NCBI GenBank assembly: GCA_025617745.1
Contig: CM046858.1
Location: 37,341,119-37,405,118, forward strand
Direction: 5' to 3'
DNA length: 64,000 nt
Origin: Heliocidaris erythrogramma
Taxonomy: Eukaryota > Echinodermata > Echinoidea > Camarodonta > Echinometridae
Below are positions 22,438 through 32,839 of the stretch, piece by piece (position 1 is the stretch's first letter; each line of letters starts with the position of its first letter). Both the position numbers and the translations under genes were made by a program. Below the pieces are notes generated by a model. The model did not search any database and was not told the DNA's origin. It saw nothing but the letters and a program-made list of their open reading frames with translations.

Positions 22438-23650
22438 TTTGATGTTCCGCCTATAAATTGTATCTAAACAAAAATCTATGAACCCTGTCAGTCAGTCCAG
22501 TCAGATAACGTATGATAGAGAGTTTCAAACGCATGCCAGTTGAAATGTAGGTACTGAGTGAGTGGAATATTTTTTTTTTTAAGATGAAGAAGAGTTATAC
22601 GGTAGTGGAATACAATCAGCTGGAATGAACAAAAATGGGCCCCATATTGCTGAAAACTCACATGGAATGCAAGCATGAACTCTCATGAAGTTCGCGTCAG
22701 TTTGTAAAATTGATTCACTTATTCCTGATACCTCTTGGCATTACACTCATTTGAATATCCTTTTTCCTTTGAATATTTCGAGACATGCTGACATAAACAC
22801 TCATTAATTGTTGTAGTAGGCGGGGTTAAATTTGTGATGTGAGAATCAAACACTGTGCTATTCATCTTTAAGATAGACTAACTTTGTTATGGATCTTCTC
22901 TTTCCATTAATTTTGTATGACAGATACGATAAATTAAATGATGGCATACGCGGCATTTCTTACCCTGAAACCGAAAGGTTTATATGATATTTATCATAGT
23001 AAACGAAGAAGCTTGACTGGGGAGGAATTATTAATTTGTAAACAAATCTTTTGGCATATTACTCCCAGTGTTAAAGATCGTATGCTCGATCTGTAATGAA
23101 AAACACAAGTCAGAAAAAATTGCCCGGCAAGCAGTAGATGACAGGTTCGAATCCCGCTGGTTCCAATTTTTTCTGACTTGTGTTTTTCATTACAGATCGA
23201 GCATACGATCTTTAACACTGGGAGTAATATGCCGAAAGATTTGTTTAGATATTTATCATCTTGTTCTGGCATATACAATTTATGAAGACATATGGATTGA
23301 CTCTCTACTTTCCTCTTTTGATGTACAAACATGAGTTATTGACTTGGTTGAAGAGATTCTCTCTAATCATTTATTGTATATTTTCATGATGAAGGATAAA
23401 ATTTCTATCATTTCTCTTCCCCCTTGAGTACAATTGAAGACGGATTACAAGAACACAGGACATCCGAATATTACATGAGGCATGTTAGGCTATCTATAAC
23501 AGATGTTCTCTGTATCGGCCTTATTATTGCATCATGCCTCACAAAATTTGATATCGTATCCCATGTGGACCGAAACTATCAGTGTTACTGAATCCCAATC
23601 TGCTTTATAACCGTACAAGCCTGTTTTTAAGAGGGTTCCCTCTTTCTTTT
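22438..23650 (-). promoter_or_regulatory. 5' flank of gene 3 with an IRF-like site
   Basis: Aligns with 8275-9240 almost to its end, interrupted by a 251-bp insertion at 22998-23248. GAAACCGAAAG lies at 22967-22977, 530 bp upstream of the start. The minus strand reads TTTTTGTTTAG, with CTGACAGG about 25 nt before it, about 22 nt upstream of the ATG: an acceptor-like pattern shared with genes 1, 5 and 6. Confidence 0.5.
22998..23248. mobile_element. SINE-like foldback insertion with a tRNA B-box in its loop
   Basis: Flanked by an 11-bp direct repeat ATATTTATCAT (22987-22997 and 23249-23259). Gene 1's flank has the empty site with one copy. Two arms of about 80 bp (about 23037-23118 and 23168-23247) are near-perfect inverted copies. 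The 45-bp loop contains GGTTCGAATCC, the Pol III B-box of tRNA-derived SINEs, followed by ATTTTTT. It is best read as an inverted SINE dimer. The T-stem pairs poorly, so this is not a tRNA gene. Confidence 0.75.
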
Positions 23651-25715
23651 GAAGACGAACTGCAAAACTAACCTTTCACACATGACTTTGCCCCTCGCGC
23701 CCAGTAAATCTCCATCAAATTACATACAGAGGAAAGGGCATCTCCAGCTGAACATCTGAAATACATGTATAAGAAAAGAGTACACGAAAAGAAAAATATA
23801 CTGTTGACTCTCAGGTGTATTGAAAGTCTTGTAAGTAAATATTCGAGAACCATGTACAACGATTTATTTCGAATCTGCGCCGTCACATAATTTTTAATTT
23901 GCCATGCCTCAGCATTTCTTTCCAAATTAATTTGCCATCCATATTCATTTGGATACTCTCATCAATTGCATCCTCTCAATCAAATCCCCTTTTCAGTAAT
24001 ATCCTTTAAATATCTTATGCTGAATTCAATTTCTATCATTCGGAAATTTATGCATGCACTCGTCATACTCATGTATTTTTTTCCCCTCCTCATGGTAAGT
24101 TTCACAATATTCATTGAAAGAAATAGATTAATAATCATTCAGAGCATTCTTAGAATGTATTTATTGGTTTTTTTAACGGCTTCCATGACCATGATTCTTT
24201 CTTTAAATTAAAGAGTATTAAAGTGACGGTAAATTGAAGCTCCTAATGGCGCCATCTTTCAACAGGATTTGATAACTGTCTGTGCCTCTAATTTTTCCAT
24301 CATGCACCATTCTAGTTTGTAGAAGCTTAGAATTTATCTGTAGGCAATTTGTGCAACGTCAAAAATAATAGTTTGAAATATAAAATGTGCCTGTCGAAAT
24401 TCAAAATAAAATGCAATTAATTTTCAAATTATAATCTCAATTGTGAAAAAGGGGAGAGAAAAAAAAAAAGAACGGACGCACTTTTGATGGAAGCATATCA
24501 TTATATTATTGCAGTGAAAGAATATGTTCCTAGAAGTTGAAACCTTTTGAAATTCTTAGGCGCAATTTTCCCATCTTTTTGGTGTGTCGGAATGTGTGTG
24601 TGTGTTTGTGTGTGTGTGTGTTTTTGTGAAAATAATTATCAAAAGATCAAAAGGAACGCCTGCAACAAAAAAAGAAATCTATAATGTACTTTTAGAAAGT
24701 AAAGATGACTGAAAAAAGCAGTAGCTCGAAATAGGTTAAGCATTCATCTAAAAAATAAGTGGAATGACTTTGAATGTTAGAGGGAAGGAGGAAATCCATG
24801 ATGATATAATAAACAACTTAATACAACATATACATTCACTGATACAACTGCCTTATATAATTTGTTCTGCGCCTACCAGGTTTTGATTTACCTTGCTCAG
24901 TTATTTGGCACTATGATTGTTTATTTATGGGTGGCATGTTATTGAATTATTTCATTTTCTATTGTGTTTATTGCAATATTGAATTATACATGTATTGTGC
25001 AGTTAATGCCTAATGTGTAATATTCATTTTGAAATTCTGAATCAAGGGAGAAAATTATTAAAGGAATAAAAAAAGTTTGTGGGGGAATGGTGGCCGATTT
25101 TCTATAGTCTGATTTCCACAACATGCTGTTTGTTGATAGTTGTGGCTCCGAATATATAGATTACCAGTGTTTGCACAACACAAAATTAATCTGTTCCAGT
25201 CATTGCCAAAAATGGGTTGAGTTTTGGGCCACGTGTACGATGAAAAGCCTTTGATATAATTAGAGAGAATAACAATTTTTACTTTCAGAACACAAAGTTA
25301 GAGGATCCTCCGTAAAATGTTCGTGTTTATTCATCTGTTCTCTCCTGCGCATATGCGGTCTCTCCATACGGCTTTTGAACAGTGACACAGATAGCTCTTT
25401 AAGATATTTCATATGTTGCTTTATATTCATCTATAGCAAAAAATATCCTTTCAATCAATAGTCACGTCATGTATAACATTACACATGACATTAAAGCGCA
25501 CACACATAAAAGCTGATAAAGCTTATATATATACCTAGGGTATGTATGTATCTATGTAATTGTATTTTTATGGACGTGTATCAAGCAGATCTGATTATTT
25601 ATGTCACCGTAAGAAATATGTGACCCAATTTCGAACCCATGAACCGGGATCCATCTGAGTCAGGTTGTCATGTTGTTAGGCGAAGACAGAGAGCTGGCTG
25701 TACCGTCTATGGCAA
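23651..25715. other. No gene recognised; GT microsatellite
   Basis: About 2 kb of AT-rich sequence. A GT-rich run lies at about 24594-24626. Short frames (23668-23925, 23966-24211) show no domain or family signal. No inverted or tandem repeat stood out. Confidence 0.45.
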
Positions 25716-25735
25716 GCTTAATGCCCAATAAGTCA

Positions 25736-26283
25736 GATAAACTAAGTTTATCGCCGATAAACTCAGTTTTTCGCCGATAAACTCAGTTTTTCGAGCGATA
25801 AACATAGTTTTTCGAAGGAAACTCTGCTTATCAACTGAAAAACTTAGTTTTTCACGATAAACTTAGTTTTTCACTCGAAAAACTTAGTTTATCACCGATA
25901 AACAGGGTTTTTTCTCGATAAACAGAGTTTTTCATTTGATATGCAGAGTTTCTCTCGATAAACTCTGTTTATCACTCGAAAAACTATATTTTACGGTGAA
26001 AAACTAAGTTTTTCAATTGATAAGCAGAGTTTCTTGATAAACTAAGTTTATCACTTTGAAAAACCTTGTTTATCGAAGTGATAAACAGGGTTTTTCGAAA
26101 AACTATGTTTATCAAACGATAAACCCAGTTTTTCACTCGAAAAACTATGTTTATCAAACGATAAACACGGTTTTTCGGTGATAAACTAAGTTTATCGGCG
26201 AAAAACTCTGTTTATCAATTGATAAAGAAGGCTTTTCGAAAAACCTTGTTTATCAAACTATAAACAGGGTTTTTCGATATGCA
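25736..26283. repeat. Array of about 24 short palindromes with a variable 3-nt core
   Basis: Units follow GAWAAAC-NNN-GTTTWTC (W is A or T), separated mostly by 2-5 nt. The arms are almost constant while the core changes from unit to unit (TAA, TCA, ATA, TCT, TTA, AGG, AGA, TAT, CTT, CCA, ACG). Eight units in the other arm (27822-27990) repeat the same cores in the same order except for two missing units. The core sequence is therefore inherited, not noise. Confidence 0.8.
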
Positions 26284-26439
26284 GAGTTATTGTAAATCTA
26301 CCGCGAGTGGGCGCTACAAAAGTACATAAAGAAACAGGCCTGTGAGCATCGAACTTAAACATAGTCAGCAAAATGCCTTCTTGTGAAGTCATGAACTGTA
26401 CCGATCGACTTCTTTCTTTCATTTAATATATCTTCTTCA

Positions 26440-27480
26440 AAGAAATCCATAAGGAAAGCGAAGAGAATAGATAGAAGGAAAAAACAAGGAAATATAAAGA
26501 AGGGGGAGAGGATAGATGGAAGGAGAAACAAGGAAATACATAAAGAAAAGGGGATGATGGAAGGAAAAACGAATAAATCCATAAGGAAAGAGAAGAGGAT
26601 ATAGATGGGAGGAAAAACAAAGAAATATATAGGGAAAGGGGGAGGAACGATGAAAATAAAAACAAAGACATACATAAGGATAGAGAAGAGCATAGATGGA
26701 AGGAAAAGGAAAAACAAAGAAATATATAATGAAAGCGAAGAGAATAGATAGAAGGAAAAAGCAAGGAAATATAAAGAAGCGGGAGGATAGATTGAAGGAA
26801 AAACAAAGCAATACATAACGAAAGGGGAGACGATGATAGATGGAAGGAAAAACAAAGAAATCCATAAGGAAAGAGAAGAGGATAGATGGGAGGAAAAAAC
26901 AAACATATATAAGGAAATAGAAGAGGATAGATTGGAGGAGAAACAAAGAAATACATAAGGAAAGAACAGAGGATATAGAATTTAATGTATTTTTTTTTTG
27001 TTTTCCTTTCATCTATCCTTTTCTCTTTCCTTTTTTTTTTGTTGCTTTTCCTCTTCTATATCCTCTCCCCTTTCATTTTGTATTTCTTCGTTTTTCCATC
27101 CAACTATCCCCTCCAGTTTCCTTATATATTTCTTTGTTTTTCCTTCCATATATCATCTCCTCTTTCCATATGAATTTTTCTGTTTTTCCTTTCATCTATA
27201 TCCTCCCCCCTTTCTTGATGTATTTCTTTGTTTTTTCTTCCATCTATCCTCTTCTCTTTCCTTTTGTATTTCTTTGTTTTCCCATTTCATATCCTCTTCT
27301 CTTTCCTTATGCATTTCTTTATTTTTCCTTTAATCTTTCCTCGTCTCCTTTCCATACTGTATTTCTTTGTGTTTTTCATTTGATCTATCCCCTTCTCTTT
27401 CCTTATGTATTTCTTTGTTTTTTTCCTTTTCTTCTATCTTTTCCTACCATTGTTGTGAGTGTGCGCTTGAAAAGGAAAGA
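26440..27480. repeat. Degenerate purine/pyrimidine tandem repeats at the foldback centre
   Basis: Loose units of about 45-65 bp built around GGAAAAACAAAGAAATA and GAAAGAGAAGAGGATAGATGG on the left. The complementary strand pattern lies right of about 26995. This explains the long Phe/Ser-rich open frames on both strands. Confidence 0.75.
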
Positions 27481-27586
27481 GAAGAAGATTATATTAAATG
27501 AAAGAAAGAAGTCGATCAGTACATCACAAGAAGGCATTTTGCTGACTATGTTTGAGTTCGATGCTCACAGGCCAGTTTCTTTATGT

Positions 27587-27770
27587 CAGTGCCGTATATA
27601 GAGAGAGTCTGGCCAACTCGGTTTCAGTTGGGTAGCAACATGGCGTATATTCCTTTGTTATGTATTAAAAGCTTGCAACAAAGGAATATGCGCCATGTTG
27701 TTACCCAACTGGAGCCGAGTTGGCCAGACTCTACATACGGCATCTATATCTCTATCTATATACGGCACCG
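27587..27770. mobile_element. hAT-type MITE inside the foldback's right arm
   Basis: Termini CAGTGCCGTATATAG and (inverted) CGGTGCCGTATATAG, with an 8-bp target-site duplication CTTTATGT at 27579-27586 and 27771-27778. The left arm of the foldback shows the empty site (ACATAAAG, once). Inner arms containing GAGTCTGGCCAACTCGG pair over about 65 bp around a short loop. Confidence 0.85.
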
Positions 27771-28134
27771 CTTTATGTACTTTTGTAGCGCCCACACTCG
27801 GTAAATTTAGAATAACTCTGCATATCGAAAAACCCTGTTTATCGTTTGATAAACAAGGTTTTTCGAAAAACCTTGTTTATCAATTGATAAACAGAGTTTT
27901 TCGCCGATAAACTTAGTTTATCACCGAAAAACCGTGTTTATCGTTTGATAAACATAGTTTTTCGAAAAACCCTGTTTATCACTTCGATAAAGGTTTTATG
28001 AAAACATACTAGAACTTAGTTGACAACTAGGGAGCATTTTCTTAGACAACTGGCTTGGTAGGGTTTTATAATATGGGCCCTGGCTTCATCGGTTGCATCA
28101 ATAGGCATCAATAGGCTCGATGTAGTGGTTGAAA

Positions 28135-29354
28135 AGTCAGTATTTTTTACTGTTGCAGCATCTTTCTTTGGTGGACAGTGAATCAAGTATTGTGATATTC
28201 ACGCTGAGGCTTTCACATCGCAGTTGGTCAGTCGAATTGTTGAAGTGTTTGTTCGTACCAGATGATGTAGCTATTGTTAAGTCGTGGCTATCTTCTAGCT
28301 CGGATAATTCCAACCTTCAATGTTATGGACCTTAGTCTTTGATATATCATTATATTCAACCAGTGGCGGATCTAGCGTGGTAAGACGCAATACATTCTAT
28401 GGGCCCACCATTGTGCACAAACAAAGCGGGCCTATAGAATGTATTATGTCTAATCCGGCTAGATCCGCCACTGTATTCAACGTACAGAAATACTACATTA
28501 TTGATCGAAGCGTTCAATATAAGCGGTAGGATCTCGCCACCAGCACTGTTCCACCATGTTACTGGCATGTTCTCAATGGTAACGCAACAGTTGAAGTATT
28601 CGTCCCCGCTTTGACTGTACTTAATCGTTTGGTATCGTGCCGTAGGAAAACTGCACGTCTTATTTACGTCGCTTTTCCCACGAAAAACCTCTCAAACATA
28701 TTCAACATCGGTAATTATATCCTGAAGAATCAATGTAAACACTGGATTCGTAGGTCAGTTATTAAAACTGCCATCAAACGAGTTGTCTTGAGTTCCATCT
28801 CCAAACAACAAAAGATTTCCAGCTAGGAACTAGGAACGTTATCGCTGACTTGCGTCCACCGACATTTCATTTGTATTATTTTGTTCTTCCTGTTTGTCTA
28901 GCCATGTAGTACAAGTGTTATCCTTGTTAACCACGCTCAATTGAAATATCAATACTGTACATGTTTTATCCGTTCCTTCGTAGATCATGAGTAATTGTTG
29001 ATCCGAATCGTGCTCACGTGCACGTTCAATCCTTATATCAAACGTATTTTTAAACATGTTAATCAGTTTATAACGTGTACTGATAGAAGACTCGTGACTT
29101 GTACATTGAAGAGAACTATAGCATACCATTCTCCAACCAGCATTCGCTGCGATCCACAACATTGTATGGTATTCCAGTAATAGACCTTTGAGATGTAATC
29201 TCACAGAAAAATCCTGGCCACCTATTTAAATACTTCGACTGATTCATTGCTGTAGTCACATATATTGTTAGCGGAGGCAGTCCGTTGCATAAACATGTTC
29301 AGAATAAAGTTAAAAAAATAAGGTCCATATTATAAAACGCTGCCTCCTGCACAT
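28135..29354 (-). pseudogene. Receptor pseudogene (type II, ectodomain only)
   Basis: Aligns with gene 1 from the signal peptide to the stalk. D1 fragments read CNSSL-like SLQCTSHESSISTRYKL and CTTWLDK; D3 reads ENMPVTWWN. Membrane span and tail are absent: homology ends near 28135. A stop falls in the signal peptide about 15 codons after the ATG. Small frameshifts and an in-frame loss break D1-D2, and a 113-bp MITE sits in D3. A 5' flank resembling the other type II genes continues to about 29500. It may once have made a soluble form, but as it stands it is dead. Confidence 0.85.
28361..28473. mobile_element. hAT-type MITE hairpin inside the pseudogene
   Basis: 113 bp with CAGTGGCGGATCTAG at the left and its complement at the right. 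The 8-bp target-site duplication TATTCAAC is at 28353-28360 and 28474-28481. Inner arms (ATACATTCTAT and its complement) pair almost to the centre, leaving a loop of about 20 nt. Confidence 0.9.
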
Positions 29355-29554
29355 TGTCATGTTTCTCTTATACTTTTTATCTAAACAAAGCTTATATCTG
29401 TCAATTCACAGTCAAGTTACTTGTGATGGAGAGTTTTAAATTCCTGATCTATCAGACTTTAAATATGTGAGTAATGAGTGGATGGAAAGAATTGTACAGT
29501 AAAAACAAAACACAAACAAACTGGAAAGATTACAAAATAAGCACTCATTAAACC

Positions 29555-31415
29555 TCACTTAAAGAAGTTGAGCACTGATAAACATGAGACAAAGAACTAT
29601 CGTCCAGTGGCAAATTTAAAGTATTTTGGTAAAGTGACTGAACGTGTAGTATCTACCCGTCTCCAATCCTGCTTATGTGAAAAGAATCTTCCTTACCAAT
29701 TAGCTTACAAGGAAAAGCACACACAGTGTGGAAACGGCAAAGTTCAGAATGACATCTTAATCGAAATGTACAAGGGAAGACTTACCGGATTGGTTTTGTT
29801 AGATCTTAGTTGTGTCTTCAATACTGTTGATCACCGTATTTTGATTAATAGATTGAAACAGGATGGCACTGACAGAACGTCTCTTTAGTACTCTGTGGCC
29901 TTCCATAATACCAAATCCCAAAGTTCAAAATGCAGTTTCCCGTCTTGTGACCAAATCCACACGTTCAGTCCATACTACCCCAATACTTTAAAGATCACAT
30001 TACAAGAAAATTCCATCAAAGTAAATATTGGCTTAATACTTTTTATTGCATATATGGCATAAATTAAACAAGGTTATCCAAATTCAACGCTTGGAAACAT
30101 TTGAAGTAATGATTATTATCAATTATAAAACGGTAAAATACAGCCACCGATATAGCAGCTGAAGGGCTCCTCGAACGCTGCTGAGATGTGTGACGACACA
30201 CCAGGGGCCAGTCCTGTCTAAGCAGACGATGTCCCATAACATCTTACACATTTTTCAGTGCCTGTTTTGTCATCTCCTCTTCACTTATTTCTCTTAATAC
30301 TTGACTAGCGTCAGTCTTAATGTTAGTCTGTTGCCTCACTCTTAACTTCGTGTATGGTATTATTTTGATGAAAAATGTAGCGTTAAAAAAATAAAGGAAT
30401 CAGTCACTTGTAAACAAAATAAGACGCCATTGTATTTCAGCTGCTTGCACCGGGGCATGTTCGGCGTTTCAAGAGGGAACGAATACCATCCATGCTATTA
30501 TTCGGAGGGCTTTTCATTTTGAAAATGGGGTTTATTTCATTGATCATTGACCCTTCTCCTGTGTATTTACAATCAAACGGTTTTAGTTATCAGAATCAGT
30601 TTCACTTTCCCTTTTAGAATGGTGTGAAATAAGGTCATGTTAAATATACCAAACTCTTTATAATTTGATAAATAATTGCATTGCAATTACGTTCATTCAT
30701 TATAGGACGTCGTCTGCTTAAGCAGGATCGATCCCTAGTGTGACGACATCAAAACATCGCTATATTTCTGGCGAATCCTCGGATAATCCAGATGCTTAGA
30801 AGAGCTTTTATTTATGTTGTTTTTATAATCATCAGATACGCAGTTGACATAAAACTTATACGATTACCATCTGTAAGCTTCCCAGTTTCTAGTGATACAT
30901 TAATTACCATATTTGTGATTTTCTTGTAATGTGATCTTTAAGAACCTCCATTGGCTCCCTATAGAACAACGGATTAAATATAAATTGTTACTACTTACTT
31001 ACCATTCGCTTCATAATCTTGCCCTTCATATATTTTCTCACTCATTCATTCCTCTTCAACTGCTCGTACAGGTCTTCGTTCCTCCGCCTAAAGTTCAAGG
31101 GATTACGAACAAAGAGAAGTTGGGGTGACAGAGCATTTACTGCTGCTGCACGCTGGATTTAGAACTCTCTACCCCACTGAATTAGAATATCACCCACTCA
31201 AAAATTGCTTCAAAAACACTTGAAAACATACCTCAGGTCAGAGTATTTTGGTTGATTTTTTATAATTTCACAGTGTTACCTATTCAATATTACTTTCTCT
31301 GTCCTATGTAATTTTTTTATCTTTCTTGTGTAATTATTATGTATGGTAATTTGTTAGGCGCCTTGAGCATCCCTTGGGATGGATATGTGCGCATTATAAA
31401 TAATGATATTATTAT
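29555..31415 (+). mobile_element. CR1/L2-like LINE, module B copy, split by a DNA element
   Basis: Reverse transcriptase motifs KNYRPVANLKYFGKVTERVV and LLDLSCVFNTVDHRIL occur at 29568-29888. The post-RT part (LKNLHWLPIEQRIKYKLLLL) resumes at 30938 after a 946-bp insertion. The 3' tail TAGGCGCCTTGAGCATCCC is near 31357. Compared with the module C copy at 57230 it lacks the endonuclease and has internal deletions. It leads into R1 like the other two copies. Confidence 0.8.
29992..30937. mobile_element. Non-autonomous DNA element inserted at TTAA in the LINE
   Basis: Ends AGATCACATTACAAGAAAAT and its inverted complement, flanked by TTAA at 29988-29991 and 30938-30941. The module C LINE (near 58560) shows the uninterrupted site. 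Inner inverted segments (AAGCAGACGATG at 30219 against CGTCGTCTGCTTA near 30707) add subterminal symmetry. TTAA duplication is the piggyBac hallmark, but the ends lack the usual CCC, so the superfamily is open. Confidence 0.8.
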
Positions 31416-31597
31416 AACAGAATAAAAACTACTTTCGAAAAATCAACTGACGGTAATTTCAATAGTCCTGTTTATCACCTTTAGAAATGTGCGAACATTA
31501 CAATCGCCTAGACCTAACCTGATTTCTATGGGCAGTACGATATAGGCCTTTGAAATTGCCCTTGAGTTTATTTTTCGAAAGTAGTTTTTATCGTGTT
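31416..31597. mobile_element. MITE in the (ATT)n tail between LINE and R1
   Basis: Inverted arms of about 45 bp (AAAAACTACTTTCGAAAAAT and complement) bound a 182-bp segment. Module A has only uninterrupted (ATT)n here. The target-site duplication is masked by the microsatellite. Confidence 0.75.
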
Positions 31598-31614
31598 TTA
31601 TTATTATTATTATT

Positions 31615-32839
31615 ATTCATTCATCTTAGCAAAGCTTATGATAACCCGAACAGAAACAGAAAACGGTGTTGACAGATTTCAATCAAATGCTATCATGGAT
31701 GTGCTTTACACTACCAGTATGGTTATAATACATTATTTCTCACTCAGTACCCGTATATTCAGGTATATTACACGCGTATTGATAAAAATAACCTTAAACA
31801 ATACTACATCATCTTTTGATATGACACCGTATTTTAATCCCAAACTTTTATGCACAACCAAATAAAAAAAAAAAACAATAAAAACAGCAAAATTTTCACT
31901 TGAGCCACCATGATATCAAAAACATCAAATAACCAACTCCATGTCCAAGGAGTCACATGGACTTTGGGTATATCAGTTCATCCTTCGTCACACAAGACGT
32001 AAATAGTTTAATAAGCCTGAGGCAAGCCTTTTCAGAATTTGTTATTCGTATAGCACGGTCATCTTAATTTCAGTGTTTATACTACCGCTTGAAAGGCACG
32101 ACAGGCGATTAATTTTCACGGCCGAAGGGGGGGGGGGGGGGGGGGGAGGGGGTCAATGGCGGTTTGTCCCCACCACAAAAGAAGATCTTGCATTATGCAG
32201 TTTTAAATTAATGAGTTTGGAGGATCGAGGGAGAATAATCTCCTGTTAGGAACATCTCTTTAGAGCAATTTCGGTAACCCAGGCAAATCTAAGCGTTAAG
32301 CACACAAAACGAGGGTATTTACAATTTTCGGGGTGGGGGGGGGGGGGGGGGGGGGGGGACAAATCTTCAGATAATTTAAGGGAAATGCTTTCCTCGTTCG
32401 CTTATTATAGCTAGGTCCTATATTCGGTGTTTACACCGACTATTGAAAACACAGGAAACTTTCTACCTAAATCAGAGCAATGGTTTAGAGATCTTCGGTA
32501 ATATTGTACAATTTGAATTATTAGTACATGTACGCGAGAAAGCGTTGCGACCGAGCAAAAAATATTCCTATTTTGAATAATGAAAGTTAACATTTAAAGA
32601 GCACCTAAAAGCGTCCTTTACCTGGAAGACCACCTGTTTTGTTCAATGGGCCACCCCGTATCTATAAATTAAAAAAAAATATATTACTTGCAATACATTG
32701 TTTCCTTCAGTTTTTCAAATTTTTTTGGGGGGCGGGGGGATGATCGCCCAGAAAAGTTTCCGGGGGTCATGTCAAACACCACCACCCCTCCCCCTCCTTC
32801 CCTGGATTTTGTATACAATCCAATTGTGGTGTTCATTCA
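31615..32839 (+). repeat. Repeat R1 plus 3' flank of gene 4 (module B)
   Basis: Matches 10037-11575 without module A's 290-bp retroposon. Poly(G) tracts at about 32127-32156 and 32332-32358 are longer than in module A. No gene. Confidence 0.75.

Larger units (their letters stand above)
25716..28010. mobile_element. Large foldback element (imperfect palindrome of about 2.3 kb)
   Basis: Left and right halves are inverted copies of each other. Array units around 26060-26283 match 27815-27990, the unique segment 26284-26440 matches 27480-27580 plus 27779-27815, and a purine-rich left centre faces a pyrimidine-rich right centre about 26995. The right arm is split by a 184-bp hAT-type MITE. No transposase is encoded. 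Ser/Phe-rich frames in the centre are composition artefacts. Confidence 0.75.

Noticed and set aside
23145-23175. Possible tRNA gene (GGTTCGAATCC followed by a T-run)
   Set aside because: The T-stem pairs poorly and there is no anticodon arm or A-box half; it is the loop of an inverted SINE-like element.
26355-27601. Long Phe/Ser/Leu-rich frames on both strands resembling multi-pass membrane proteins
   Set aside because: They come from purine/pyrimidine tandem repeats at the centre of a foldback element and occur in several frames at once.
30588-30605. Near-perfect ISRE (GGGAAAGTGAAACT on the minus strand) upstream of the pseudogene
   Set aside because: It lies inside the 946-bp DNA element inserted in a LINE, is not shared with the other genes' flanks, and is best explained by chance.
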